From positions 1-64,000 of the forward strand of contig NZ_AWZV01000008.1 of assembly GCF_000472545.1 (NCBI RefSeq): a DNA stretch of 64,000 nt, given 5' to 3'. How positions within the stretch are numbered: position 1 is the first letter of the stretch; each line of letters begins with the position of its first letter. The position numbers and the translations under genes were made by a program. The DNA is from Burkholderia sp. WSM2232 (GTDB taxonomy: Bacteria; Pseudomonadota; Gammaproteobacteria; Burkholderiales; Burkholderiaceae). Below the pieces are notes generated by a model that searched no databases, was not told where the DNA came from, and worked only from the letters and a program-made list of their open reading frames with translations. Shown here in pieces: positions 26,293 to 39,111 of this stretch.

Positions 26293-27963
26293 ATGCGATT
26301 TATCTTTAGTGCGTTGCTGGTCCTGACGCTCGCCGCCTGCGCGAGCCAGGGGCCAACGACGGTCAGCCCCACCACCGCAACCAATCCCGCCACCCAGCAA
26401 GCCGTAGCCGACGCACTTCGCAAGACAGCCACCGCCAAAGAAACCATTAACGTCGACCAGGGCTCCGTCACGCAGTTGACGAGCGCGGACGCCGATTTGT
26501 GGGGCCGTATTCGGCGCGGTTTCCAGATGCCCGACCTGCAGACCGATCTGGTCGACATGCAGGCCAACTGGTATGCGCAGCGTCCCGACTACGTGCAGCG
26601 CATGACCGAGCGCTCGCAGAAGTACCTGTATCACATCGTCGAGGAGCTCGAGGCGCGCCATATGCCGACCGAGCTTGCGTTGTTGCCGTTCATCGAGTCG
26701 GCGTACAGCCCGCAGGCGCTGTCGGTGGCGAAGGCGGCCGGCATGTGGCAGTTCATGCCGGGCACGGGCCGCACCTATAACCTCAAGCAGAACATGTGGC
26801 AGGACGAGCGCCGCGACGTGCTCGCCTCGACCAGCGCCGCGCTCGACTATCTGTCACGCCTGCACGACATGTTCGGCGACTGGCAGCTTGCGCTCGCCGC
26901 GTACAACTGGGGCGAGGGCAACGTGCAGCGCGCCATCGCGCGTAACGAAGCGGCGGGCTTGCCGACGGACTATCTGAGCCTGCGCATGCCGAACGAAACG
27001 CGCAACTACGTGCCGAAGCTGCAGGCCGTCAAGAACATCGTGATGAACCCGCAAATGTACGGGCTCACGCTGCCTTCCATTCCCAATCACCCGTATTTCG
27101 TCACGGTCACCACCTCGCACGACATCGACGTGGAGATGGCCGCCAAGCTCGCCAATCTGTCGCTCGACGAATTCCGCTCACTGAACCCGTCCTTCAGAAA
27201 GCCGGTGATTCTCGGCGCGACGCAGCCGCAAATTCTGCTGCCGTTCGACAATGCCAGCGCGTTCGAGCGCAACCTGAAAACGTACTCGGGTTCGCTGTCG
27301 TCGTGGACCACGTACACCGTTACGGAGCGTTCTGCGCCGGCGGCCATCGCGCAAAAAATCGGCGTGGATGCCGACACGCTGATGGAGGTGAACAAGATTC
27401 CGGTCGGCATGCGTCTGAAGCCCGGCTCCACCATCGTCGTGCCGCGCGGTTCGGACGACGACGAAGACATCAGCGCCGACGTCGCGGAAAGTGCCGTGCT
27501 CGCTATGGAGCCGGACGTTCCCGACACCCGCAAGATGCTGATCCGCGTGCGCCGCAATCAGTCCATGGCGGCTATCGCGCTGCGTTATGGCGTGTCGGTG
27601 GGCCAGTTGAAGGCGTGGAACCGCACGCATCGCGACAGCGTTTCCCGCGGCCAGGTGGTCGTTCTGCACGTGCCGGTGGGCAAGGCTGTCCCGAGCGAGC
27701 CGGGGCCTGAGCGCATTGCGACCACCGTGGACGGTGGCGGCGTGCAGAAGATCGGCACGCGCGTCGGAGGCTCCAAGCGCGAAGTGCGCAACGACACGAG
27801 GAAGGGTCGGGGCCACTCGGCCGTCGTGAAGGTGTCCGAGCCGGTCGCGAAGTCCGGCAAAGCCAAAGCGGCTGCGGCGCCCGCGGGCAAGGTGACCAAG
27901 GTCTCGGCTTCCACGTCCAGCAAGACAACAAAGAGCACGGCCAGCACGAAGAAGAGCAAGTGA
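26293..27963 (+). CDS. mltD: membrane-bound lytic transglycosylase D
   Basis: A 556-aa peptidoglycan lytic transglycosylase. Lipoprotein signal MRFIFSALLVLTLAAC; SLT domain (about 100-230) with catalytic Glu in FIESAYSPQALS and supporting GMWQFMPGTGR and AAYNWGEGNVQRAI. Two LysM repeats bind glycan (near 340-385, TYTVTERSAPAAIAQKIG, and near 415-460, IRVRRNQSMAAIALRYG). A Lys/Ala/Ser-rich tail ends the protein. It cleaves glycan strands in the periplasm, anchored to the outer membrane. The ATG at 26293 begins the signal peptide. A promoter and terminator bracket it as a single gene. Confidence 0.95.
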   Translation: MRFIFSALLVLTLAACASQGPTTVSPTTATNPATQQAVADALRKTATAKETINVDQGSVTQLTSADADLWGRIRRGFQMPDLQTDLVDMQANWYAQRPDYVQRMTERSQKYLYHIVEELEARHMPTELALLPFIESAYSPQALSVAKAAGMWQFMPGTGRTYNLKQNMWQDERRDVLASTSAALDYLSRLHDMFGDWQLALAAYNWGEGNVQRAIARNEAAGLPTDYLSLRMPNETRNYVPKLQAVKNIVMNPQMYGLTLPSIPNHPYFVTVTTSHDIDVEMAAKLANLSLDEFRSLNPSFRKPVILGATQPQILLPFDNASAFERNLKTYSGSLSSWTTYTVTERSAPAAIAQKIGVDADTLMEVNKIPVGMRLKPGSTIVVPRGSDDDEDISADVAESAVLAMEPDVPDTRKMLIRVRRNQSMAAIALRYGVSVGQLKAWNRTHRDSVSRGQVVVLHVPVGKAVPSEPGPERIATTVDGGGVQKIGTRVGGSKREVRNDTRKGRGHSAVVKVSEPVAKSGKAKAAAAPAGKVTKVSASTSSKTTKSTASTKKSK

Positions 27964-28054
27964 TTCGGCACGGTCCCGGTTGAGGTGCCTGCCGGCGCAC
28001 AATCTCCGCACCCTCCGTACCCGCTGCGCCCTCCGTACCTTTGCCCGCTTTTGA

Positions 28055-28083
28055 ACGCCATCACCCTGTGACGGCGTTTTTCA
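28055..28083 (+). terminator. terminator after mltD
   Basis: AACGCCATCAC, loop CCT, GTGACGGCGTT with one bulge, followed by TTTTTC. Confidence 0.88.
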
Positions 28084-28314
28084 TTGCGCGCAGTATAAAA
28101 ATGATCGTTCTACCGCAGGCTCGCGTCGCCTGTGCGGAGTAGGAGTGTGCGTGCGTATGCATTTAAGCCGTGGGGACGATGGTGTGCGGCGGGTGGACGG
28201 CGCTGTCTCGAATCGGCTTGCGTAGATCGGGTCGCGCCACCGCGCGAGCCGCTTGCAGTAAGGCTTTCGCCGGGTCAGCGCGGGCCGCCGCGCGCCCCGG
28301 CAGCCATCTCGGAT

Positions 28315-28344
28315 TTGGAGCGCAGGGCAGTTTCAGGCTATAAT
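28315..28344 (+). promoter_or_regulatory. putative carAB promoter
   Basis: TTGGAG (28315-28320), 18 bp, then consensus TATAAT (28339-28344). It would give a leader of about 250 nt, long enough for pyrimidine- or arginine-linked control, but no operator was recognised. Confidence 0.55.
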
Positions 28345-28599
28345 TCCAAGGTTTGAGCTTATCAACCCGCACCCTAGCGCCTACCTCTCCCATACCGTTC
28401 ATCCGCCGCGCGCCACTGGCGTAGCAAGAAGGGCCCGCACTTTGCCGATCCGTCCACACAATGGACTCATCGCGCGCCCCTTGCGACGTCAACGGCAGTA
28501 CGCGAGCGAGTCTGCGCGCGCATCTCGTGATGCTGTCCGCTGCGGCTCGCAAACCGGATAGGCAGGTCGGCAACAGGGTGTTCCCCCAAGGAGTCTCCC

Positions 28600-29754
28600 G
28601 TGTTGCCGTCATTTTCTCCCGCTCTGCTCGCGCTCGCCGACGGCACGGTCTTTCGTGGTTATTCCATCGGCGCCCCCGGGCATACCATCGGCGAAGTCGT
28701 CTTTAACACGGCTATCACCGGCTATCAGGAAATCCTGACGGACCCGAGCTACGCGCGCCAGATCGTGACCCTCACCTATCCGCATATCGGCAACGTCGGC
28801 GTAAATGCCGAAGACGTCGAGGCGACGAAAGTCCATGCCGCCGGGCTGATCATTCGCGACTTGCCGGTCCTCGCGTCGAACTTCCGCATGGAGCGTACGC
28901 TCACCCAGTATCTGCAGGACGAAGGCGTCGTCGCCATCGCCGGCCTCGACACCCGCAAGCTCACGCGCCTTCTGCGCGACAAGGGCGCACAGAACGGCGC
29001 AATCCTCGCCGGTTCGGACGACGAAGCGAAGGCGGTGGAACTCGCACGCTCGTTCCCGGGCCTCGCGGGCATGGACCTCGCGAAAGTCGTGTCGACGACG
29101 GAGACCTACGAATGGACGCAGACCGAATGGCGTCTGGGCGAAGGCTACGGCAAGCAGAACGCGCCAAAGTACCGCGTGGTCGCGTTCGACTACGGGGTGA
29201 AGTACAACATCCTGCGCATGCTGGCCGAGCGCGGCTGCCATGTCACCGTGCTGCCCGCGCAAGCCTCGGCGGCTGACGCGCTCGCGCTCAATCCGGACGG
29301 CATTTTCCTGTCGAACGGTCCGGGCGACCCGGAGCCGTGCGACTACGCGATCGCCGCCACCAAAGAGTTGATCGAGCGCGGCATTCCGACGTTCGGCATT
29401 TGCCTGGGCCACCAGATCATGGGCCTCGCGCTCGGCGCCAAAACCGTCAAGATGAAGACCGGCCACCACGGCGCCAATCATCCGGTGAAAGATCTGGAAG
29501 ACGGCCGCGTGGTGATCACCTCGCAGAACCACGGCTTTGCCGTGGACGCCAACACGCTGCCCGCCAACGCGCGCGTCACGCACGTGTCGCTGTTCGACGG
29601 CACGCTGCAAGGCTTTGCGCTGTCCGACAAGCCGGCCTTCTGCTTCCAGGGGCACCCGGAAGCGTCGCCGGGTCCGCACGACATCGCCTATCTGTTCGAC
29701 CGCTTTACCGCGTTGATGGACGCGAAGAAGGCCGGAAAGTCGGCAGCGGCATAA
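28600..29754 (+). CDS. carA: carbamoyl-phosphate synthase small subunit
   Basis: A 384-aa glutamine amidotransferase subunit supplying ammonia for carbamoyl phosphate (arginine and pyrimidine synthesis). The N-terminal domain has [15 protein letters not shown]. The class I GATase domain has the nucleophile Cys in [15 protein letters not shown] and the His/Glu partners in [11 protein letters not shown]. The start is GTG at 28600 with AAGGAG 6 bp upstream. carB follows 195 bp later. Confidence 0.97.
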   Translation: MLPSFSPALLALADGTVFRGYSIGAPGHTIGEVVFNTAITGYQEILTDPSYARQIVTLTYPHIGNVGVNAEDVEATKVHAAGLIIRDLPVLASNFRMERTLTQYLQDEGVVAIAGLDTRKLTRLLRDKGAQNGAILAGSDDEAKAVELARSFPGLAGMDLAKVVSTTETYEWTQTEWRLGEGYGKQNAPKYRVVAFDYGVKYNILRMLAERGCHVTVLPAQASAADALALNPDGIFLSNGPGDPEPCDYAIAATKELIERGIPTFGICLGHQIMGLALGAKTVKMKTGHHGANHPVKDLEDGRVVITSQNHGFAVDANTLPANARVTHVSLFDGTLQGFALSDKPAFCFQGHPEASPGPHDIAYLFDRFTALMDAKKAGKSAAA

Positions 29755-29886
29755 GCGCGCATAGCGGGGCGCAACCGGGCATATCCGGACATAAGCGGCA
29801 GCCCGGCGACAGCAGCATGAGGCAAAACGCGCGCCCCCCTTACGGGCGGCGCGCGTCGACGGAAAGAATGGCAAACAGTTGCGTGG

Positions 29887-29921
29887 GACCGGAGTGAGGC
29901 GCTAAAGCGCCGACTCCGGTC
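29887..29921 (+). promoter_or_regulatory. strong hairpin in the carA-carB spacer
   Basis: GACCGGAGT (29887-29895) pairs perfectly with ACTCCGGTC (29913-29921), and GGCGC with GCGCC inside it. No T-run follows and carB starts 28 bp later, so it is unlikely to be a terminator; an mRNA-processing or stability element is more likely. Confidence 0.6.
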
Positions 29922-29949
29922 GACACAGAAATACATTAGCGAGAGCGTT

Positions 29950-33204
<3,255 letters not shown>

Positions 33205-33234
33205 GGCTTCGAATACCTGTTCTGGATGTAAGTG

Positions 33235-33329
33235 CCGCGGTTAAGCGGCGTTTCGCAGGTGCTGTGACCCCGGGGTTCTCCCGGCAGCCGGCTTCCCGCG
33301 AAATGCACTTAACCGCGGTGATTTTTTTT
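33235..33329 (+). terminator. long terminator between carB and greA
   Basis: CCGCGGTTAAG (33235-33245) and CTTAACCGCGG (33308-33318) are perfect arms. The flanking sequence (CGTTTCGCAGG against CCCGCGAAATG) extends the pairing to about 24 bp with mismatches, with inner GC hairpins in the loop, followed by eight T (33322-33329). Confidence 0.75.
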
Positions 33330-33434
33330 GCGGCCGTTTTTATTCCACAGTGCTCCTGTCTGCCGCTGTTGCGCCAGATTTCCAAAAAAGGGCCAGGAAG
33401 ATTGGAGCGGCCCGGCGTTTTCTCGAGAGTTGTG

Positions 33435-33911
33435 ATGAGCACTATTCCATTGACCAAGCGCGGCGCAGACATGCTGCGCGACGAATTGCAGAGACTCAAA
33501 TCCGTTGAGCGTCCCGCCGTGATCAACTCGATCGCGGAAGCGCGCGCGCAGGGCGATTTGTCCGAAAACGCGGAATACGATGCCGCGAAAGAAAAGCAGG
33601 GCTTTATTGAAGGCCGCATCGCCGAAATCGAATCGAAACTGGCGGGCGCGCAGGTGATCGACCCGTCGCAAGTAGAAGCCGACGGCCGCGTGGTATTCGG
33701 CGCAACGGTGGAACTGGAAGACCTGGACTCGGGTGCATCCGTCAAATATCAAATTGTCGGCGACGACGAAGCGGACATCGACCACGGTCTGATTTCCATC
33801 AGCTCGCCGATTGCGCGCGCGCTGATCGGCAAGTCGGAGGGCGACGTCGCGTCCGTTCAGGCGCCAGGCGGCGTGCGCGAGTACGAAATCATCGCGGTTA
33901 GCTACGTTTGA
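33435..33911 (+). CDS. greA: transcription elongation factor GreA
   Basis: A 158-aa GreA: N-terminal coiled coil (1-75) with the tip acidic residues in [20 protein letters not shown], and a C-terminal FKBP-like domain binding RNA polymerase. It rescues backtracked polymerase by stimulating transcript cleavage. The ATG at 33435 is the family start. The DUF4149 gene begins within about 20 bp of its stop, so the two are likely co-transcribed. Confidence 0.97.
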   Translation: MSTIPLTKRGADMLRDELQRLKSVERPAVINSIAEARAQGDLSENAEYDAAKEKQGFIEGRIAEIESKLAGAQVIDPSQVEADGRVVFGATVELEDLDSGASVKYQIVGDDEADIDHGLISISSPIARALIGKSEGDVASVQAPGGVREYEIIAVSYV

Positions 33912-33931
33912 AGGCGGCTTCGGTGTCCCTG

Positions 33932-34441
33932 ATGCCGCATCGAATCTTTCGTCTGCTGACGGTCGCGTGGGTCGGTAGTCTGCTGACAATCGGCTATGCC
34001 GTCGCACCCGTGCTGTTCAGTTCGCTCGACCGGACGACGGCGGGAGCGGTGGCGGCGCAATTGTTCCGTATCGAAGGGGTGCTGGGCGCCGTCTGCGGCA
34101 TCTTGCTGCTGGGTCTGGCGAACGTGCTGATCCGGCGGGGCAGTGGCGAGTACAGGCGCTTGCGCTGGCTGGTAGCCGGCATGTTGATCTGCGTGCTGGT
34201 CGGTTACTTTGCGTTGCAACCCTTCATGAACGCGATGCGTGTCGCCGCACTGGAAGCAGGGACTGACCTGGCGCATTCCACGTATGCAGCGCGCTTTGGC
34301 ATGCTGCACGGCGTTTCCAGCCTGTTTTATCTGATTGAAAGCCTGCTCGGCATAGTGCTCGTGTGGAAGCTGCCGGTGAACACCGGCGATGGCGCCGCAC
34401 CGCAAGGCGCTCGCGATGTTTCCGGCAAGGTGACGGGTTAG
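33932..34441 (+). CDS. DUF4149 membrane protein
   Basis: A 169-aa protein with four transmembrane helices (about 5-25, 42-62, 75-95 and 128-148) and the DUF4149 opening LLTVAWVGSLLTIGYAVAPVLF. The function is unknown. Alternatives are a GTG at 33923 and a TTG at 33908 that would overlap the greA stop; the ATG is the conservative choice. The greA-DUF4149 order is typical of Burkholderia and relatives. Confidence 0.8.
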   Translation: MPHRIFRLLTVAWVGSLLTIGYAVAPVLFSSLDRTTAGAVAAQLFRIEGVLGAVCGILLLGLANVLIRRGSGEYRRLRWLVAGMLICVLVGYFALQPFMNAMRVAALEAGTDLAHSTYAARFGMLHGVSSLFYLIESLLGIVLVWKLPVNTGDGAAPQGARDVSGKVTG

Positions 34442-34651
34442 GAAAGTCGGCTTGTCGCGTGGGCTCGCCGCTGCGGGCGGTGGCGGGCTGTCCCGGCCAA
34501 TAACGGACCGTTCCAGTCTTCTGACGGTAGCTCCCCATCTTGCAACCTGACGCGTCAGGCAAAGAGAGCGAGGGTGCGCAACGGCGGCACGCGCGTCGCC
34601 TACCGAGAAGGTGCGGACGTTTGCCGCACCGTTCAGGCGTTGAGCGCTGGT

Positions 34652-35203
34652 CTATTTCGATTGATGCGCGCGCTTGCTGCTGGTCTGGCGCTTCTTCGCG
34701 CGCTTGATGTTGCCGCCTTGCGTGACCCGTTCGTTGCCGCGCACCAGCACCGCTTTTGCCTTCGGCTTGCGCATGGGTACTTCGCTGGGCTTCACGACCT
34801 TGACCACGCGCGGGGCGCGGCCCTTGCCGGGCTTGGCTTCCACTGCGGCTTCGCGCGCGCTGGGCAGTGCGCCCCTCAATGCGCCCGTCAGTGCGCCGCG
34901 TTTGCCTTTGGGCGCGGGCTGGGCGGCCGCTTCCGGCTTCCAGATGACCAGCAGTTTGCCGATATGCTGAATGGGCGCGGCGTTCAGCTTGTCGCAGATC
35001 TGTTCGTAAATGGCGATGCGCTCTTCGCGTTCGTCGCCGAACACGCGGATCTTGATCAGCTGATGGGCGGCGAGGTGAACCTTGATCTCGGCGAGTACCG
35101 CGTCGGTCAGACCTTCGGCGCCGACCAGCACCACCGGTTTGAGCGCATGTGCCTGGGAGCGCAACTCGGCGCGTTGGTCGGAAGAAACTTTGAGGGCGGG
35201 CAT
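34652..35203 (-). CDS. yhbY: YhbY-family (CRM domain) RNA-binding protein
   Basis: A 183-aa protein. The first about 95 residues are a CRM domain (LRSQAHALKPVVLVGAEGLTDAVLAEIKVHLAAHQLIKIRV), which in E. coli YhbY associates with pre-50S ribosomal particles. Beyond it is a long Lys/Arg/Ala-rich tail absent from E. coli YhbY, probably an extra RNA-binding arm. It is divergent from rlmE, another 50S maturation gene, as in most beta- and gammaproteobacteria. Confidence 0.93.
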   Translation of the reverse strand: MPALKVSSDQRAELRSQAHALKPVVLVGAEGLTDAVLAEIKVHLAAHQLIKIRVFGDEREERIAIYEQICDKLNAAPIQHIGKLLVIWKPEAAAQPAPKGKRGALTGALRGALPSAREAAVEAKPGKGRAPRVVKVVKPSEVPMRKPKAKAVLVRGNERVTQGGNIKRAKKRQTSSKRAHQSK

Positions 35204-35324
35204 GTGAAGTGGGAGACTCGACTAAAATGGCGGCGCCTGCGTTCCCCAAACGGCGTCGTTCGACGCGTGGGAGCGGAACTTGAGTGGGACACTACGGCAG
35301 GCGGCGCGTCAGAACTACAGAATC

Positions 35325-35381
35325 GCGGATAATAGCCAGTTTCCTGGCAGTAGCCGCGCGAATTAACCGCGTATTATCCGC
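35325..35381. promoter_or_regulatory. palindromic divergent control region of yhbY and rlmE
   Basis: GCGGATAATA (35325-35334) is repeated as its exact inverse TATTATCCGC (35372-35381), with an inner GCCAG/CTGGC hairpin. Each arm contains a GATAAT -10-like element, one facing each gene. Confidence 0.5.
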
Positions 35382-35418
35382 TAAAGCGTGACATGACGCA
35401 GCAAGAGTTCAACGTTTA

Positions 35419-36081
35419 ATGGCAAAAAACAAGTTCAATACGGCATGGCTGCATGACCACATCAACGATCCGTACGTGAAAATGGCGCAGCGGGAAGGCT
35501 ATCGCGCCCGCGCCGCCTACAAGCTCAAGGAGATCGACGAGCAGGACAAGCTGATCCGGCCAGGGCAGGTGATCGTCGATCTGGGTTCGTCGCCGGGCAG
35601 TTGGAGCCAGTACGCGCGCAACAAGCTCGCGAAAGGCGCGCAGCGCGACGCCGAGCGTGAGGGTGGCATTGACGGCACGATCATCGCGCTCGACATCCTG
35701 CCGATGGAGCCCGTGGCGGACGTCCATTTCATTCAGGGCGACTTTCGCGAAGACTCCGTGCTGTCCCAGCTGGAAGAAATTGTCGGCGAGCGGCAGGTCG
35801 ACCTTGTAATTTCGGATATGGCGCCCAACCTGTCGGGAGTGGCGGTGGCGGATGCCGCGCGAATCGAGCATTTGTGCGATCTCGCGCTGGAATTCTCGCA
35901 AAATCACCTGAAACCGGATGGAGCCCTTTTAGTCAAATGCTTTCACGGCAGTGGTTACAGCCAGATTGTCGAAAAGTTCAAGCGCCAGTTCAAGGTGGTG
36001 GCTGCCCGCAAGCCCAAGGCTTCGCGGGACAAGTCGTCTGAAACGTTTATTTTGGGTAGGCATCTGAAGAAGCCCGCGTAG
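35419..36081 (+). CDS. rlmE: 23S rRNA (uridine 2552-2'-O)-methyltransferase
   Basis: A 220-aa RrmJ/FtsJ enzyme methylating the ribose of U2552 in the A loop of 23S rRNA. The K-D-K-E tetrad is present (K in [13 protein letters not shown] in [13 protein letters not shown] in [12 protein letters not shown] near SSETFILGR). Motif I is [17 protein letters not shown] 10-residue basic insertion ([10 protein letters not shown]) is typical of the order. ftsH follows, the conserved rlmE-ftsH pair, about 135 bp downstream. Confidence 0.96.
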   Translation: MAKNKFNTAWLHDHINDPYVKMAQREGYRARAAYKLKEIDEQDKLIRPGQVIVDLGSSPGSWSQYARNKLAKGAQRDAEREGGIDGTIIALDILPMEPVADVHFIQGDFREDSVLSQLEEIVGERQVDLVISDMAPNLSGVAVADAARIEHLCDLALEFSQNHLKPDGALLVKCFHGSGYSQIVEKFKRQFKVVAARKPKASRDKSSETFILGRHLKKPA

Positions 36082-36216
36082 GGCGCTCCGCGTCGCCCCG
36101 CCATGCTATTTCTGTGGTAGCGAAAGCTTATGGCAGGGGTCTGCGGACTGGATTAGAATGCTTTCGTGGTGCCGCAAGGCAAATGTAGGCGCCCGTCTAA
36201 GTGAAGGAGTGGTGCT

Positions 36217-38106
36217 TTGAACAACAATATGTTTTCGAAGGCAGCAGTGTGGCTGGTTATCGCACTGGTGCTATTTACGGTGTTCAAGCAGTTCGACAAG
36301 CCCCGTGTCCAGGAAGGCGTTTCCTATTCGCAGTTCATGGACGACGCGAAGAACGGCAAAGTCAAGAACGTCATTGTCCAGGGGCGGAACCTCACGGTCA
36401 CTCCAGCAGACGGCCAGAAGTACCAGATCGTGTCGCCCGGCGACATCTGGATGGTCGGCGACCTGATGAAATATGGCGTTCAGGTGAGCGGCAAGGCTGA
36501 CGACGAACCCAACGCGCTGGTGTCCGCACTGTATTACCTTGGGCCGACCATTCTCATCATCGGTTTCTGGTTCTACATGATGCGACAGATGCAGGGGGGC
36601 GGGAAAGGCGGCGCCTTCTCGTTTGGCAAGTCGCGTGCGCGTCTGATCGACGAGAACAACAACGCAATCAATTTCACCGACGTCGCCGGTTGCGACGAAG
36701 CAAAGGAAGAAGTCTCCGAACTGGTCGACTTCCTGCGCGACCCGCAGAAGTTCCAGAAGCTGGGCGGCCGCATTCCGCGCGGGGTGCTGCTCGTCGGGCC
36801 GCCGGGAACCGGTAAGACGCTGCTCGCGCGCGCCATCGCTGGCGAGGCGAAGGTGCCGTTCTTCAGCATCTCGGGTTCGGACTTTGTGGAAATGTTCGTC
36901 GGCGTCGGCGCGGCTCGCGTGCGCGACATGTTCGAGCAGGCCAAGAAGCATGCGCCGTGCATCGTGTTCATCGACGAAATCGACGCGGTCGGCCGTCATC
37001 GCGGCGCCGGCATGGGCGGCGGTAACGACGAGCGGGAACAGACGCTCAATCAGATGCTGGTCGAAATGGACGGCTTCGAGGCCAACTCGGGCGTGATCGT
37101 GATTGCCGCAACCAACCGTTCGGACGTGCTCGATAAGGCGTTGCTGCGTCCGGGCCGTTTTGACCGTCAGGTGTACGTCGGCCTGCCGGACATTCGCGGC
37201 CGCGAGCACATCATGAAGGTTCATCTGCGCAAGGTGCCCATTTCGAACGACGTCGACGCGGCGGTGATCGCCCGTGGCACGCCGGGCTTCTCGGGCGCCG
37301 ATCTGGCGAACCTCGTGAACGAAGCGGCATTGTTCGCGGCGCGCCGCGGCAAGCGCATTGTCGAAATGACGGATTTCGAAGACGCAAAGGACAAGATCTT
37401 CATGGGTCCGGAGCGCAAGTCGGCGGTAATCCGCGAAGAGTCGAAGCGCGCGACCGCTTACCACGAGTCGGGCCATGCGGTTATCGCCAAGCTGCTGCCG
37501 AAGGCCGATCCGGTCCACAAGGTCACGATCATTCCGCGTGGCCGTGCATTGGGCGTAACGTGGCAGTTGCCGGAGCACGACAACGAAACGTATTCGAAAG
37601 ACTATCTGCTCGATCGTCTCGCGATTCTGTTCGGTGGCCGTGTCGCGGAAGAGCTGTTCCTTAACCTGATCAGCACGGGCGCGTCCGACGACTTCAACAA
37701 GGCTACGCAAACCGCCCGCGCCATGGTGGCCCGTTTCGGCATGACGGACGCATTGGGACCGATGGTCTACGTGGACGACGAAAACGACGCTACGCCGTTT
37801 GGCCGCGGCTTCACGCGCACCATTTCGGAAGCGACGCAGCAGAAGGTGGACGCTGAAATCCGCCGCGTGCTGGACGAGCAGTACAACCTCGCGAAGCGCC
37901 TCTTGGAAGAAAACCGCGACAAGGTCGAAGCCATGACCGCCGCGTTGATGGAGTGGGAGACGATCGACTCCGATCAGATCAACGACATCATGGCCGGACG
38001 TCCGCCGCGTTCGCCCAAGAGCTCGCCACCGTCGGCAAGCGACGCGTCGTCGGGCGGCAGCCCTGGCACCGAGGTCAAGCCGGGCAGCGCGACCGCGCCG
38101 GCCTGA
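36217..38106 (+). CDS. ftsH: ATP-dependent zinc metalloprotease FtsH
   Basis: A 629-aa inner-membrane AAA+ protease degrading misassembled membrane proteins and regulators such as sigma-32 and LpxC. Transmembrane helices at about 8-25 and 105-125 flank a periplasmic loop; Walker A GPPGTGKT, Walker [13 protein letters not shown], second region of homology, zinc motif HESGH with the later Glu/Asp ligand, and a Ser/Pro-rich tail. The start is TTG at 36217 with GAAGGAGT 6 bp upstream; the next ATG four codons on has no binding site. Confidence 0.97.
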   Translation: MNNNMFSKAAVWLVIALVLFTVFKQFDKPRVQEGVSYSQFMDDAKNGKVKNVIVQGRNLTVTPADGQKYQIVSPGDIWMVGDLMKYGVQVSGKADDEPNALVSALYYLGPTILIIGFWFYMMRQMQGGGKGGAFSFGKSRARLIDENNNAINFTDVAGCDEAKEEVSELVDFLRDPQKFQKLGGRIPRGVLLVGPPGTGKTLLARAIAGEAKVPFFSISGSDFVEMFVGVGAARVRDMFEQAKKHAPCIVFIDEIDAVGRHRGAGMGGGNDEREQTLNQMLVEMDGFEANSGVIVIAATNRSDVLDKALLRPGRFDRQVYVGLPDIRGREHIMKVHLRKVPISNDVDAAVIARGTPGFSGADLANLVNEAALFAARRGKRIVEMTDFEDAKDKIFMGPERKSAVIREESKRATAYHESGHAVIAKLLPKADPVHKVTIIPRGRALGVTWQLPEHDNETYSKDYLLDRLAILFGGRVAEELFLNLISTGASDDFNKATQTARAMVARFGMTDALGPMVYVDDENDATPFGRGFTRTISEATQQKVDAEIRRVLDEQYNLAKRLLEENRDKVEAMTAALMEWETIDSDQINDIMAGRPPRSPKSSPPSASDASSGGSPGTEVKPGSATAPA

Positions 38107-38126
38107 TAGGCTGTCAGTAGAAAGTG

Positions 38127-38158
38127 CGGGCCGGTGTGCATCCACACCGGCCCGTTTT
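38127..38158 (+). terminator. terminator after ftsH
   Basis: CGGGCCGGTGTG, loop CATC, CACACCGGCCCG then TTTT: a perfect 12-bp stem. folP starts about 30 bp later, so some read-through or another promoter must serve it. Confidence 0.88.
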
Positions 38159-38189
38159 GCATTTATCCGTCTAGTTGATGTAACGCTAC

Positions 38190-39086
38190 GTGCCCACAGC
38201 CGCTTTCTCTTCTCCCGTTCCCGAGCCGTTGCAGTGCGGCCGGTTCAAGCTGAGCTTCGAACGCCCGTTGGTCATGGGCATCCTGAACGTCACGCCCGAC
38301 TCTTTCTCCGACGGCGGCCAGTATGCGATGCAGGGCGACGCGCTGCGTCAGGCCGAGCGCATGATGCTTGAGGGCGCGGACATTATCGACATTGGTGGCG
38401 AATCGACTCGCCCCGGCGCTCCGCCCGTCCCGCTCGACCAGGAGCTGGAACGCGTGATTCCGCTCATCGAGCAGCTGCGCGGTGCAAACGTGCCGCTTTC
38501 CGTCGACACCTACAAGCCCGAAGTGATGCGCCGCGCACTGAGCGCGGGGGCCGATCTGATTAACGATATCTGGGGTTTTCGCATGCCCGGCGCGATCGAC
38601 GCAGTGCGCGACAGCGACTGTGGTCTATGCGTGATGCACATGCTCGGCGAGCCGCAGACCATGCAACTCGGCGAGCCGGCTTACGGCGATGTCGTGAGCG
38701 AAGTCAGGGAATTTCTAAACGAGCGCGTGACGGCGCTCAGGCAGGCTGGCATTGCGCGTGAGCGGATCAGCGTGGACCCGGGCTTTGGTTTCGGCAAGGC
38801 GGTGGTCGAGCACAATTACGCGCTGCTCGCGCGTCTTGCCGACAGCGCGCCGCCCGCCGACCCGCCGTATTCGATCCTCGCGGGCATGTCGCGTAAATCG
38901 ATGATCGGCGCGGTCACTGGACGCCCGGCACCCGAGCGCGTCGCGGGCAGCATCGCCGCAGCGGTTCTGGCGGCGGAACGCGGCGCGGCGATTCTGCGCG
39001 TGCACGATGTCGCGCAAACAGTAGACGCATTGAAAGTATGGGCAGCCCTGCGCGGCGCGGCGAACCGCGCCGGCCCGCGCAGCTAA
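38190..39086 (+). CDS. folP: dihydropteroate synthase
   Basis: A 298-aa TIM-barrel enzyme of folate synthesis and the sulfonamide target. It shows [45 protein letters not shown] and GMSRKSMIG. The start is GTG at 38190; the first in-frame ATG falls inside the conserved core, so it cannot be the start. It is followed by glmM after 25 bp, the standard folP-glmM operon. Confidence 0.96.
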   Translation: MPTAAFSSPVPEPLQCGRFKLSFERPLVMGILNVTPDSFSDGGQYAMQGDALRQAERMMLEGADIIDIGGESTRPGAPPVPLDQELERVIPLIEQLRGANVPLSVDTYKPEVMRRALSAGADLINDIWGFRMPGAIDAVRDSDCGLCVMHMLGEPQTMQLGEPAYGDVVSEVREFLNERVTALRQAGIARERISVDPGFGFGKAVVEHNYALLARLADSAPPADPPYSILAGMSRKSMIGAVTGRPAPERVAGSIAAAVLAAERGAAILRVHDVAQTVDALKVWAALRGAANRAGPRS

Positions 39087-39111
39087 GCCAAAAGCAAGGA
39101 GAACACATAAG

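Larger units (their letters stand above)
27964..28599. other. intergenic, 636 bp before carA
   Basis: It holds the mltD terminator, then a GC-rich stretch without credible ORFs, then the putative carAB promoter near 28315-28344. The carA leader would be about 250 nt. No dapB or other expected neighbour and no known riboswitch is visible. Confidence 0.5.

Noticed and set aside
36271..38145. 624-codon minus-strand ORF antisense to ftsH
   Set aside because: Shadow ORF of high-GC coding DNA; ftsH is unmistakable.
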